Shown here: in pieces, positions 7,114-13,677 of the stretch | Layout: each line of letters opens with the position of its first letter | Position numbering within the stretch: the stretch's first letter is position 1 | From: Dehalococcoidia bacterium | Lineage (GTDB): Bacteria; Chloroflexota; Dehalococcoidia; UBA3495 | DNA length: 25,964 bases | Assembly (NCBI GenBank): GCA_028822675.1 | Contig: JAPKDE010000015.1 | Location: 1-25,964, forward strand | Direction: 5' to 3' | Program-made: the position numbers and the translations under genes | The notes under the pieces: generated by a model | Databases searched by the model: none | Seen by the model: only the letters and a program-made list of their open reading frames with translations | What the model was told of the DNA's origin: nothing

Positions 7114-7206
7114 TGTCATTCAGAGGCGCCAGCCGAAGAGTCCAGTTGCCAAAGGTTAAGGTCTTTGACTTGAGCAACGAGACCCTTCGCGAGCTCAGGG
7201 TGACAA
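7114..7206. repeat. Imperfect intergenic inverted repeat, about 93 bp
   Basis: TGTCATTCAGAGG...CCGAAGAGTC on the left (7114-7142) is the imperfect reverse complement of GAGACCCTTCGCGAGCTCAGGGTGACA on the right (7179-7205). Arms with TGTCA outer ends and a CGAAG core are typical of dispersed palindromic intergenic elements in many environmental bacterial genomes (from memory, not searched). It lies between two convergent genes and could act as a bidirectional 3' structure. Confidence 0.5.
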
Positions 7207-7231
7207 TGGCGTTGGGGTGGGAAGCAGTAGC

Positions 7232-8701
7232 CTACCCGACTTCCACTTCCCGCATGAATGTATCCAGAGAGGCGTCGGCACGCGTGTAGTCGTAAGTGGA
7301 GTAGCGGCGTTGGCGAAGTTGCACCACATCGCCGTTAAAGAAACGCTCGTATAGCGTTTGCCGGGAACCAAACTGGGTGCCAATCAAATCCCAGGCCAGC
7401 CGGAACAAGCGCACTTTCTTTTTTGCGTCGATGGACGCACCCTGATAATATTTGCCGATCTCCCCGGCTAGTGGCCCCGCCAGGTCTTCCTCGGTTGGCG
7501 TCAGCATCAGTCCCCCAGCCGCCAGTTGCTCAACTATCGCCGCCACCCTGGAGTAGGCGTCGGGGTACCAGTTCCGCATGGCAATCCAAGGCTCCGCAGC
7601 AGGCCAGATTCCCTCTGCATCGGGCAGTCCGACATAAGGCGCGGCATCCGCCTCCGCTGCCCGCAGATAAGCCCGCACTGTCTCCAACGTATCAATGATC
7701 TCCGCGTTCTTCTCTTGGACGTGCGAGTAGCCGCCAATGCCAATGGCGTCGGTGATGCCGTGGGTGATTCCCAGGATGAATTCCAGCTTGGCAATGCTCT
7801 TAACAGCCACCTGTTGGATGTATTGCCGCCACAGAGTTACCTTCTGCACCGTCATGTTGGCCAGTTCGACGTCGTCGTATACGAACACCCGTTCCCAGGG
7901 AATTAACACGTCATCAAACATGGCTAGGGCGTCCATTTCGTCGTACTGACCCGACAGCGGGTATTCAGAAAGCGGACGACCCATATCGTGGCTGGGGCGG
8001 CAGATGAACTTCAGCCCTCTGGTGGCAACAGGGATGGCGAAACCGATGCAGTATTTGCGGTCTTCTTCCGTGTCTGGACGCAATGGCCGGTACACCGGAC
8101 AGAAAATCTCATCGGCAAACGGCGCCAGTGTTGCCAGGAGTTTGGCGCCCCGAACTATCACGCCCTCGCTGGTGTGGTTGACCACGCCGACGGCGGTATA
8201 GGGCTCCGGCAATTCAGCCAGGGACAGTGAACGGTTCACTTGCGGGTGGCCAAAGGCGTGGGTCAGGCACAGGTCTCGCTCGCGGACGTACTCGTGGTAA
8301 TTGCGCAGGTTATCGGCGTAACGCTCATCATTCAGTCCGTAGAGGTGGGCCAACTGGCGCGACGCAGTCACTTGGATGTTTACATAATCCGGTGTTCTGC
8401 CCAACATTCCATGGCAATGTTGGGCAACTATCTCCAATGCCGTCCGGCGTCGCAGCAGGTCTTCCAGGGTTTCGGGAACCAAGTAAGAAAGGGCGACGGG
8501 TTCGCCGCTGGTGGGCGACTTGAACGTCATACGTTCGTGGTTTTCCGGGGTGTGTTGCAAGTCGTAGATACCGGCCAGGGTTTTGGCCATTCCTGCGGTC
8601 TTGGGGTGGGTGGTCACGTCTTCCACGCGCTCCCCTTCCAGCCAGATCTCTCGGTCATCCCTCAGTCCCTGCAGATACTGTTCACCGGTCCGTACCGCCA
8701 T
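7232..8701 (-). CDS. HpaB-family flavin-dependent monooxygenase (4-hydroxyphenylacetate 3-hydroxylase-like)
   Basis: A 489-residue protein, normal length for the HpaB/HpaH family, with the order N-terminal helical domain (MAVRTGEQYLQGLRDDREIW), beta domain (VNHTSEGVIVRGAKLLATLAPFADEI) and C-terminal four-helix bundle. Enzymes of this family use FADH2 from a partner reductase to hydroxylate phenolic substrates in the cytoplasm. The Fe-S ligand pattern of the related 4-hydroxybutyryl-CoA dehydratases is not evident, so a monooxygenase role is preferred. The start ATG at 8701 has GAGGA upstream on the minus strand. A 41-bp perfect palindrome lies just upstream of the start. The upstream nitroreductase could supply reduced flavin, but no classical HpaC reductase is in the window. 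Substrate unknown. Confidence 0.88.
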   Translation of the reverse strand: MAVRTGEQYLQGLRDDREIWLEGERVEDVTTHPKTAGMAKTLAGIYDLQHTPENHERMTFKSPTSGEPVALSYLVPETLEDLLRRRTALEIVAQHCHGMLGRTPDYVNIQVTASRQLAHLYGLNDERYADNLRNYHEYVRERDLCLTHAFGHPQVNRSLSLAELPEPYTAVGVVNHTSEGVIVRGAKLLATLAPFADEIFCPVYRPLRPDTEEDRKYCIGFAIPVATRGLKFICRPSHDMGRPLSEYPLSGQYDEMDALAMFDDVLIPWERVFVYDDVELANMTVQKVTLWRQYIQQVAVKSIAKLEFILGITHGITDAIGIGGYSHVQEKNAEIIDTLETVRAYLRAAEADAAPYVGLPDAEGIWPAAEPWIAMRNWYPDAYSRVAAIVEQLAAGGLMLTPTEEDLAGPLAGEIGKYYQGASIDAKKKVRLFRLAWDLIGTQFGSRQTLYERFFNGDVVQLRQRRYSTYDYTRADASLDTFMREVEVG

Positions 8702-8718
8702 CTGGTCCTCGTCTTATC

Positions 8719-8759
8719 CGTTCTTCCGCCAGCGCGATAATCGCGCTGGCGGAAGAACG
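8719..8759. promoter_or_regulatory. Perfect 41-bp palindrome (20-bp arms, 1-base centre)
   Basis: Arms 8719-8738 and 8740-8759 are exact reverse complements around a single A at 8739. The sequence starts with CGTTCTTCCGCC and ends with GGCGGAAGAACG. It lies 18 bases upstream of the HpaB-family start codon and 52 bases after the nitroreductase stop. Neither side has a T-run, so it is not an ordinary intrinsic terminator. An operator for a dimeric regulator, an mRNA stem controlling the downstream gene, or a repetitive palindromic element are all possible. Confidence 0.8.
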
Positions 8760-8811
8760 TCTGTTGAAATATCGGTCCGGGTTGGGAAAATATGCTCGGA
8801 TATTTACCTGA

Positions 8812-9429
8812 TTATTTGTAGGGGTTATCCCAGGTGTCCAGCCCGCAGACCTCGTCCAAAGGCTTACGGGTGACTGAACCAAACTCGCCTCGTGGGTAGC
8901 CGATGGGCATGCAATATACGATCTCAGCGGTCTCCGGGATGTTGAGCAGTTTCTTGACCCGCTCGTCGACCACGGCGTGCAGCGTGGCGATGGTGCCGCC
9001 GATGCCGTGGGACCGGGCGGCCAAAAGCAGGTTCTGGGCTGCTGGTATGATGCCGCCAGAGCCGCCCTTAGATAGTGCGCAGATCAGGACCATCACCGGG
9101 GCATCACCAAACTCATTGGCCAGCCGCATGGCCGACCGCTGGGAATTCTTGCCCGGGGGAATGTCTTCTGGACCCATGATCCCTTGGTCTTTGCGCTTGG
9201 CCCACCAGGCCTCATGGTAAAGCTCGCCGAGTTGTTTTCGCTTCTCGTCATCCTTCACCACAATGAAATGCCATTGTTGGGTGTTGCCGCCGTTGGGGGC
9301 GCGGATGGCCGCCTCCATTAGGTCTCGCATGACCTCTTCGGGGATGGGGTCTGGCTTCAGACGGCGAATGGCTCGCTGGGTAAACATCGCCTCGCCAAGG
9401 GACATTGTCAAACGGTCTGCAGTGGTCAT
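8812..9429 (-). CDS. Nitroreductase family protein
   Basis: A 205-residue FMN-dependent nitroreductase-fold protein. The N-terminal FMN phosphate-binding pattern is present (FTQRAIRRLKPDPIP, then APNGGNTQQWHFIVV), and the C-terminal half carries GIGGTIATL and the final IGYPRGEF, both characteristic. These enzymes use NAD(P)H to reduce nitroaromatics, quinones or flavins as cytoplasmic homodimers. The start at 9429 has GGAG 7 bases upstream and overlaps the stop of the racemase remnant in an ATGA junction, so it was translationally coupled to that gene. It is followed by the HpaB-family gene after 110 bases. A role in supplying reduced flavin or modifying an aromatic substrate is an inference from context. 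Confidence 0.88.
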   Translation of the reverse strand: MTTADRLTMSLGEAMFTQRAIRRLKPDPIPEEVMRDLMEAAIRAPNGGNTQQWHFIVVKDDEKRKQLGELYHEAWWAKRKDQGIMGPEDIPPGKNSQRSAMRLANEFGDAPVMVLICALSKGGSGGIIPAAQNLLLAARSHGIGGTIATLHAVVDERVKKLLNIPETAEIVYCMPIGYPRGEFGSVTRKPLDEVCGLDTWDNPYK

Positions 9430-9919
9430 TTTGGCTCTCCAAGTTGAATTTTATAAGCTAATAATTGTTGGTTTTTTAGATGGTTATTTTGGGGTGATAA
9501 TTTTCTGCGAAGGTCCGGGCAGGTTTCGGCCAGGAGACGGCCATAACCCAACAGTTGCTTGGTCTCTCCGGCCTGACTGAGGACGCGCCAAAGGGTGGCT
9601 GTGTGTGTCGTGACAACCGGTTTGCCGATCTCATCCTCCAAGGCCTGGGCCTCCGCCATGCCGTCATGGTTCATACAACTGATAATCCCCGGAGCGCGCC
9701 GCTAACCGTGCAGCAGTAGGCCATCGAATCAACTTTGGCGCTGGCCAGTTCACCAACTGCACGGGAGGCGTTGATCTCCATCAGGGCTTCGATGCTTTCG
9801 CCTGGGGCCAGCATTATTCGGCTGGTGAGAAATGCCACGCCAGGAGGGGCTGCTTTTGGGTATCTCAATTCAGAGACCGACGATGCATTCACCACAACCA
9901 AGCCAATCTTGGTCTGCAC
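9426..9919 (-). pseudogene. Maleate isomerase / Asp-Glu racemase family remnant
   Basis: Two minus-strand reading frames together resemble one maleate cis-trans isomerase or arylmalonate decarboxylase-type protein, normally about 240 residues. The N-terminal piece (9671-9919, GTG start) reads KIGLVVVNAS...PPGVAFLTSRIML...LASAKVDSMAYCCTVSG, covering the first Cys motif. The C-terminal piece, in another frame, begins GIISCMNHDG (second Cys motif) and continues LEDEIGKPVVTTHTATLWRVL to TGA at 9426. The central segment of roughly 90 residues is missing and the frames do not match at the junction near 9680-9690, so an internal deletion with frameshift has occurred. The C-terminal tail runs past the usual family end (GYGRLL) and overlaps the nitroreductase start. 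It is almost certainly non-functional as an enzyme. Confidence 0.75.
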
Positions 9920-10070
9920 ATCAAGCTGATCAATGTAGCCTCACAACTGAAAGAATTTTCAATCGAGAATCTTGCCCAGTTTTCCCAATTTACCCGGTGG
10001 GTTTCGGTTGCCAATTTTAGCACACCACCAGCCTGTCAAATCGAACTTGAAGGTCAACAAAACTACATAT

Positions 10071-10099
10071 CTGATTACCAGCACTAGAATTGCTATAAT
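10071..10099 (+). promoter_or_regulatory. Extended -10 promoter for the SelA-like gene
   Basis: A perfect TATAAT (10094-10099) preceded by TGC makes an extended -10 element. The hexamer 17 bases upstream (CTGATT) is a weak -35. It lies 48 bases before the start codon and is the clearest sigma-70 type promoter in the window. The gap 9920-10146 holds nothing else recognisable apart from this and the ribosome-binding site. Confidence 0.6.
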
Positions 10100-10134
10100 G
10101 TTGCCCAACTTTACCATTACTGGAACAGACTCTC

Positions 10135-10140
10135 AGGAGG
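10135..10140 (+). promoter_or_regulatory. Consensus ribosome-binding site AGGAGG
   Basis: A perfect AGGAGG with a 6-base spacer to TTG at 10147. It decides the non-ATG start of the SelA-like gene. Confidence 0.8.
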
Positions 10141-10146
10141 CCCGAA

Positions 10147-11268
10147 TTGGACGCAATGCAAGCTTACGAACGACTGGGCGTAAGACCGGTGATCAATGCC
10201 GCTGGTTCCATAACCAAATACGGTGGCACCAGGACCAGGCCAGAGGTGCTGGAATTGATGGCCGGAGCCGCCCGTATCATGGTCAACGTTGATGAACTCA
10301 ACCGCAAGGCCGGAGAAGAGATTGCCCGACTGACCGGTGCCGAAGCCGGGTTTGTCTGCAGCGGCGCCGCCGGTGGTCTGGTCCTGCAAGCTGCCGCATG
10401 TATTGCCGGTAAAGACCCAGTGAAGATGCGCCAACTGCCAGACACCGCTGGCATGAAGGACGAGATTATCATCCAGAACATGCACCGGTTCCCCTACGAG
10501 CAGGCCTTCAGGGCCGGTGGGGCCAAGCTGGTGGAGATCGGCGATTCCAGGTATGCCCACCCGTGGGAGTTGGAAGGCGCCATCGGAGAGAACACCGCTG
10601 CAGTGGCTTTTCTCTGCGCACCGCTGACCAACCGCCGGGCCCTCTCCCTAGGCCAGGTGTGCGAGATTTCCCACAGTAAGGGCGTGCCCGTAATCGTTGA
10701 CGCAGCATCCATGCTCCCACCCCGAGCAAACCTCAGAAAATACCTGGCTGAAGGGGCCGACATGGTTTCTTTCAGCGGAGGCAAGGGCATACGTGGCCCC
10801 CAGGGTACGGGTATCCTCTGCGGCAGAGCCGATTTAATAGAAGCCGCCGCCGCCCATGCCAACCCGGCCCAGTTCTTGGGCCGCCCCATGAAGGTGGCTA
10901 AAGAAGAGGTTTTGGGGTTGGTGACGGCTCTGAACATGTTCCTGCAAGAGGACGAAGCAGATGAGATGGCCACCTACCGGGCCCTGGCCGAACAGGTTGT
11001 GGACGCCTTCAATGAGTTTCCCGGCCTGAAGATAACCCTGGAACATGACGAATTTGATTACCTGATTCCCCACGCCCTCATCCGGTTTGGCCCAGACTGG
11101 CAGGGTCCAAGTAGGAATGAGATCGTCAAAGCTCTAGAAACCGGAGAGACACCCATAATCCTGCACCAATTGGGTCAGCCAGACGAGTTTGCGATTGACC
11201 CTCTAAACTTGACTGAAGAAGAGACCACCACGGTGATCAGACGTCTTAGAGAAGAACTGACCCGCTAA
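10147..11268 (+). CDS. SelA / D-glucosaminate-6-phosphate ammonia-lyase-like PLP enzyme
   Basis: A 373-residue fold-type I PLP enzyme. The N-terminal YERLGVRPVINAAGSITKYGG is the hallmark of the SelA-like group that includes D-glucosaminate-6-phosphate ammonia lyase and uncharacterised aminotransferase-fold proteins. The PLP lysine is Lys213 in SFSGGKGIRGPQGTG, and VIVDAASMLPP supplies the Asp that contacts the pyridine nitrogen. It lacks the N-terminal domain of true selenocysteine synthase (about 460 residues), so tRNA-Sec chemistry is unlikely; beta-elimination or racemisation of an amino acid or amino sugar acid is more probable. The start is TTG, set by a consensus AGGAGG. The LLM oxidoreductase follows after 48 bases in the same direction. 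Confidence 0.85.
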   Translation: MDAMQAYERLGVRPVINAAGSITKYGGTRTRPEVLELMAGAARIMVNVDELNRKAGEEIARLTGAEAGFVCSGAAGGLVLQAAACIAGKDPVKMRQLPDTAGMKDEIIIQNMHRFPYEQAFRAGGAKLVEIGDSRYAHPWELEGAIGENTAAVAFLCAPLTNRRALSLGQVCEISHSKGVPVIVDAASMLPPRANLRKYLAEGADMVSFSGGKGIRGPQGTGILCGRADLIEAAAAHANPAQFLGRPMKVAKEEVLGLVTALNMFLQEDEADEMATYRALAEQVVDAFNEFPGLKITLEHDEFDYLIPHALIRFGPDWQGPSRNEIVKALETGETPIILHQLGQPDEFAIDPLNLTEEETTTVIRRLREELTR

Positions 11269-11316
11269 TAGTTTTCTGAGTAAACAATTTTCAAGCATCA
11301 TCCTTAGGAGTTTTAA

Positions 11317-12348
11317 ATGGCCATCAAGATTGACCTGCGAGTACCACCCTGCAAACCCCTGCCTGAGATCACTGCCTTTGTTAAAAAATGCGAAGACGCC
11401 GGTTTTGATGGCGTTGGCATGTTGGATTCCCAGATGCTGGAAAGAGACGTTTTTGTTTCCATGGCCCACGCACTGATGAACACCACAAAAATCAATGTGT
11501 CATCAGCCGTTACCAACCCAGTTACCAGGCATCCATCCGTGCTGGCATCGGCAGCGTCAACCTTGGCAGAGGTGGCTCCAGGTCGGGCTAATATTTGGAT
11601 CGGACGCGGTTATAGCTCAGCCAACGTGGTGGGCATCCCACCAGCCACCGTCCGCCAGATGCGCGACGCAGTAGTCATGATGAAATCACTGATGGGTGGT
11701 AGCGAGGTCGATTTCGGCTCCATTCAAAGTCGCATGAAACACGGTGGCGATGCCATCACCCCGGTCTACATCGCAGCCACCGGCCCCAAGGTCATGAGAG
11801 TTATCGGGGAGGTTGCCGACGGAGCAGTCTTGATGACCGGCATCCACCCCGCACAGGTGGCAGAATCCCGCGAGTTGATCGCGGAAGGTGCCAGGGCTGC
11901 CGGAAGGAATCCCGACGACATTGAGACCATCTATACCTGCACCACCATCATCCGGGACACTCTTGAGGAGGCTCGAGAGGTCGCCCGTCCGTTGGCAGTC
12001 GCGCGGTTGATGCAGCCCACTTACAAGCGCTGGCTGAAGGCTGCCGGTATGGATTTTTCCGAGTTTGAACTACCCCGTGGACTGTGGGACCTGTACCCAG
12101 ACGTTCCCCACGCCGAGGACTGGGAGAAGGCCCGAGAATTGTGCGCCTTCCTGCCCGATGACGCTTTAGCCCAACTGTGCGACAGCATGGGTCTGATTGG
12201 CACGCCAGAGTACTGCGCCAATCGAATCAAAGAGGCTGAGAAAGCGGGAATGGAGCATCTGTATCTGATGACTGACCAGTCTTATGAGTTCCCAACCGGG
12301 GAGATGGAAGCCTTCAGGGATCATATATTCCCGGCGTTGGGTAGATAA
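11317..12348 (+). CDS. LLM class (luciferase-like) F420/flavin oxidoreductase
   Basis: A 343-residue luciferase-like barrel. Features include the N-terminal strand IDLRVPP, KKCEDAGFDGVGMLDSQ (residues about 24-40), SSAVTNPVTRHPSVLASAASTLAEVAPGR (family core), IWIGRGYSS, PVYIAATGPKVMRVIGEVADGAVL and a C-terminal GLIGTPEYCANRIKEAEKAGMEHLYL. This arrangement is typical of the methylene-tetrahydromethanopterin reductase-like group, many of which use coenzyme F420 and some FMN. ATG 11317 has AGGAG 6 bases upstream. It shares an apparent transcription unit with the SelA-like gene and is closed by a strong terminator, so the pair probably acts in one pathway. Substrate and cofactor cannot be told from sequence alone. 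Confidence 0.88.
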   Translation: MAIKIDLRVPPCKPLPEITAFVKKCEDAGFDGVGMLDSQMLERDVFVSMAHALMNTTKINVSSAVTNPVTRHPSVLASAASTLAEVAPGRANIWIGRGYSSANVVGIPPATVRQMRDAVVMMKSLMGGSEVDFGSIQSRMKHGGDAITPVYIAATGPKVMRVIGEVADGAVLMTGIHPAQVAESRELIAEGARAAGRNPDDIETIYTCTTIIRDTLEEAREVARPLAVARLMQPTYKRWLKAAGMDFSEFELPRGLWDLYPDVPHAEDWEKARELCAFLPDDALAQLCDSMGLIGTPEYCANRIKEAEKAGMEHLYLMTDQSYEFPTGEMEAFRDHIFPALGR

Positions 12349-12407
12349 CCGAGTCGTTTTGGGTTCCATACTGCTGTTAAGTCGTTGCTTCGGCAGGGTT
12401 GGTTTCC

Positions 12408-12453
12408 CGATGTGGGGGCGGGTTTTTAACCCGCCCCCACATCGTTTGTTTTT
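12408..12453 (+). terminator. Strong intrinsic terminator
   Basis: A perfect 17-bp stem (12408-12424 with 12428-12444), very GC-rich, closes a TTT loop and is followed by TTTGTTTTT (12445-12453). It lies 60 bases after the LLM gene stop and ends that operon. Confidence 0.9.
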
Positions 12454-12653
12454 CGGGTATGGTTTCCGGTTTTCACCGTCGTTATCAACAAGCATCTGCC
12501 CCCACCCAAACCCTCCCCATGCGAAAAGTAGGGCATCATGTAACAGCATCTCGGCCATAACGCTATATGGTATCGGTTCTCATTCCCCGACTTAGCCCCA
12601 CGCCTTGGGTTTCGCCCATACCCCGCTCATGGTGAGTTTGTCGAACCACCACA
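12454..12653. repeat. Gene-free stretch with dispersed-repeat-like sequence
   Basis: No coding homology is visible. Two portions look like dispersed intergenic repeats: CCCCCACCCAAACCCTCCCC near 12499-12518, and CCGCTCATGGTGAG followed by TTTGTCGAACCACC at about 12623-12650, whose reverse complement (GGTTCGACAAACTCACCATGAG) is a familiar intergenic repeat type in environmental genomes. That recognition is from memory. The second portion abuts the truncated start of the aldo/keto reductase remnant. Confidence 0.4.
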
Positions 12654-13119
12654 GAAACGCTGGAATTTCTCAAACAGGATGGCAAGATTCGTTTCATAGG
12701 TTGTTCGTCCATCCTTCCGAATATCACCGACCATATCAAGATGGAAGTATTCTCCGTCTTGCAGATTCCCTATTCGGCTCTTCAGCCCGAGCATGAGGAT
12801 ACGATCGCAGCCGCTGCTAGGGATGGGCATGGTAATCCGCAGTGGCGTCGCCAAAGGCCCTCCCGCTAAGGGTCAGGGTTCCGCCGCCTAATGGGATCTG
12901 CGGGACAAGGCCAAACTGGACGAATTGTTGTATGGCTAGGACTCCACTTAATTTATGCTCCGATTCACCATTACTAACCCGGACATATATACCACTGTAG
13001 TTGGAACTCTCGATCCTGAACACCTAATAGGGAACGTCGCTTCTGTCTTGAAAGGACCGTTGCCTGCATCCGTTTACAGCGAGGCAAACCGCCGACTAGT
13101 CGGAGCTCGGACGGCCTAG
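12654..13119 (+). pseudogene. Decayed aldo/keto reductase, C-terminal part
   Basis: Reading frame 12654-12820 gives ETLEFLKQDGKIRFIGCS, then ILPNITDHIKMEVFSVLQIPYSALQPEHEDTIAAAA. After a frameshift near 12815-12823 it continues GMVIRSGVAKGPP...WDLRDKAKLDELL, FMLRFTITNPDIYTTVVGTL, then DPEHL and GPLPASVYSEANRRL to TAG at 13117-13119. This order (GKIRFIG, QIPYS, RSGVAKG, AKLDELL, LRFT-NPD-TT-VGT) is the C-terminal half of aldo/keto reductases of the type that act on small carbonyls. In-frame stops occur at 12889, 12937 and 12949. The N-terminal half, with the catalytic Tyr and Asp, is missing. Three stops, one frameshift and a truncation make this a clear pseudogene. Confidence 0.82.
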
Positions 13120-13261
13120 TTGCAGGAATCCAGTGGTTCGCTAACGAAACCGCTCTTCACGGCACCAATTAATTCGGGCTGTCCTTATCAAGGTTGTTGG
13201 CCAAGCGGTCCAAGCCTATAGAAAAATCATGAAGTGCATCAGCGACCGTTGGGCCATGTTT

Positions 13262-13477
13262 GGAGTTCAACTCTCCCCGGACCTTCGCGCTGCCGTGGTG
13301 CTCTGAGATATTCAGGGGCTCTCCACTGAAGAAGCAGCAGACGTGCTAGAAATCTCTGTAGCGTCGCTTAAATCCCGCCTCCACTGTGCCCGAAGTCAGA
13401 TCCGCAAGCACCTGGTAGAGTACGCTGCATTGTCTTTATTACCCGCCACAGACATGGATGGCGAATCCGATATCTAG
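13262..13477 (+). pseudogene. Decayed ECF/sigma-70 family sigma factor, region 4
   Basis: The frame reads LSPDLRAAVVL, TGA at 13304-13306, then DIQGLSTEEAADVLEISV, ASLKSRLHCARSQIRKHL and a short tail ending at TAG 13475-13477. This is sigma-70 region 4, the helix-turn-helix that contacts the -35 element in ECF sigma factors (VVLRDIEGLS...EEAAEILGIS...LKSRLHRAR pattern). The internal TGA takes the place of the conserved Arg, as a CGA to TGA change would. Region 2 cannot be found upstream (13120-13261), so the gene is truncated as well as interrupted. Confidence 0.78.
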
Positions 13478-13572
13478 CCCAGTTTCTCACCGTATAATTT
13501 TCCGTTGATCATTCCCCAATCTGCCGCACTATTTACTAGTGACAACACGCCTCCGGTTCGCTAACATAATCT

Positions 13573-13588
13573 GGGGATTTTAATCCCC
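13573..13588 (+). other. Small hairpin upstream of transketolase
   Basis: GGGGATT and AATCCCC form a 7-bp stem with a very short loop, followed by TTT. It could be a weak terminator for read-in from the graveyard region or part of the tkt leader. A possible -10 (CATAAT, 13565-13570) lies directly before it, without a convincing -35. The remaining leader to 13677 contains only the ribosome-binding site TAGGGGG. Confidence 0.35.
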
Positions 13589-13677
13589 TTTAATACTGGA
13601 GCGCATGGGTCTGAATTTTAGCGCTCAGGTTCTGTGATTCTGAAGATTTAGTTCCGCGCACCTTAGGGGGTTTCACC

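Noticed and set aside
10147..11268. True selenocysteine synthase (SelA)
   Set aside because: The protein is about 90 residues too short, lacking the N-terminal domain, and no selC or selB is visible nearby.
13090..13101. 12-bp perfect palindrome CCGACTAGTCGG
   Set aside because: It lies inside the aldo/keto reductase remnant where the codons are explained by the RRLVG segment; 12 bp is not rare enough to stand alone.
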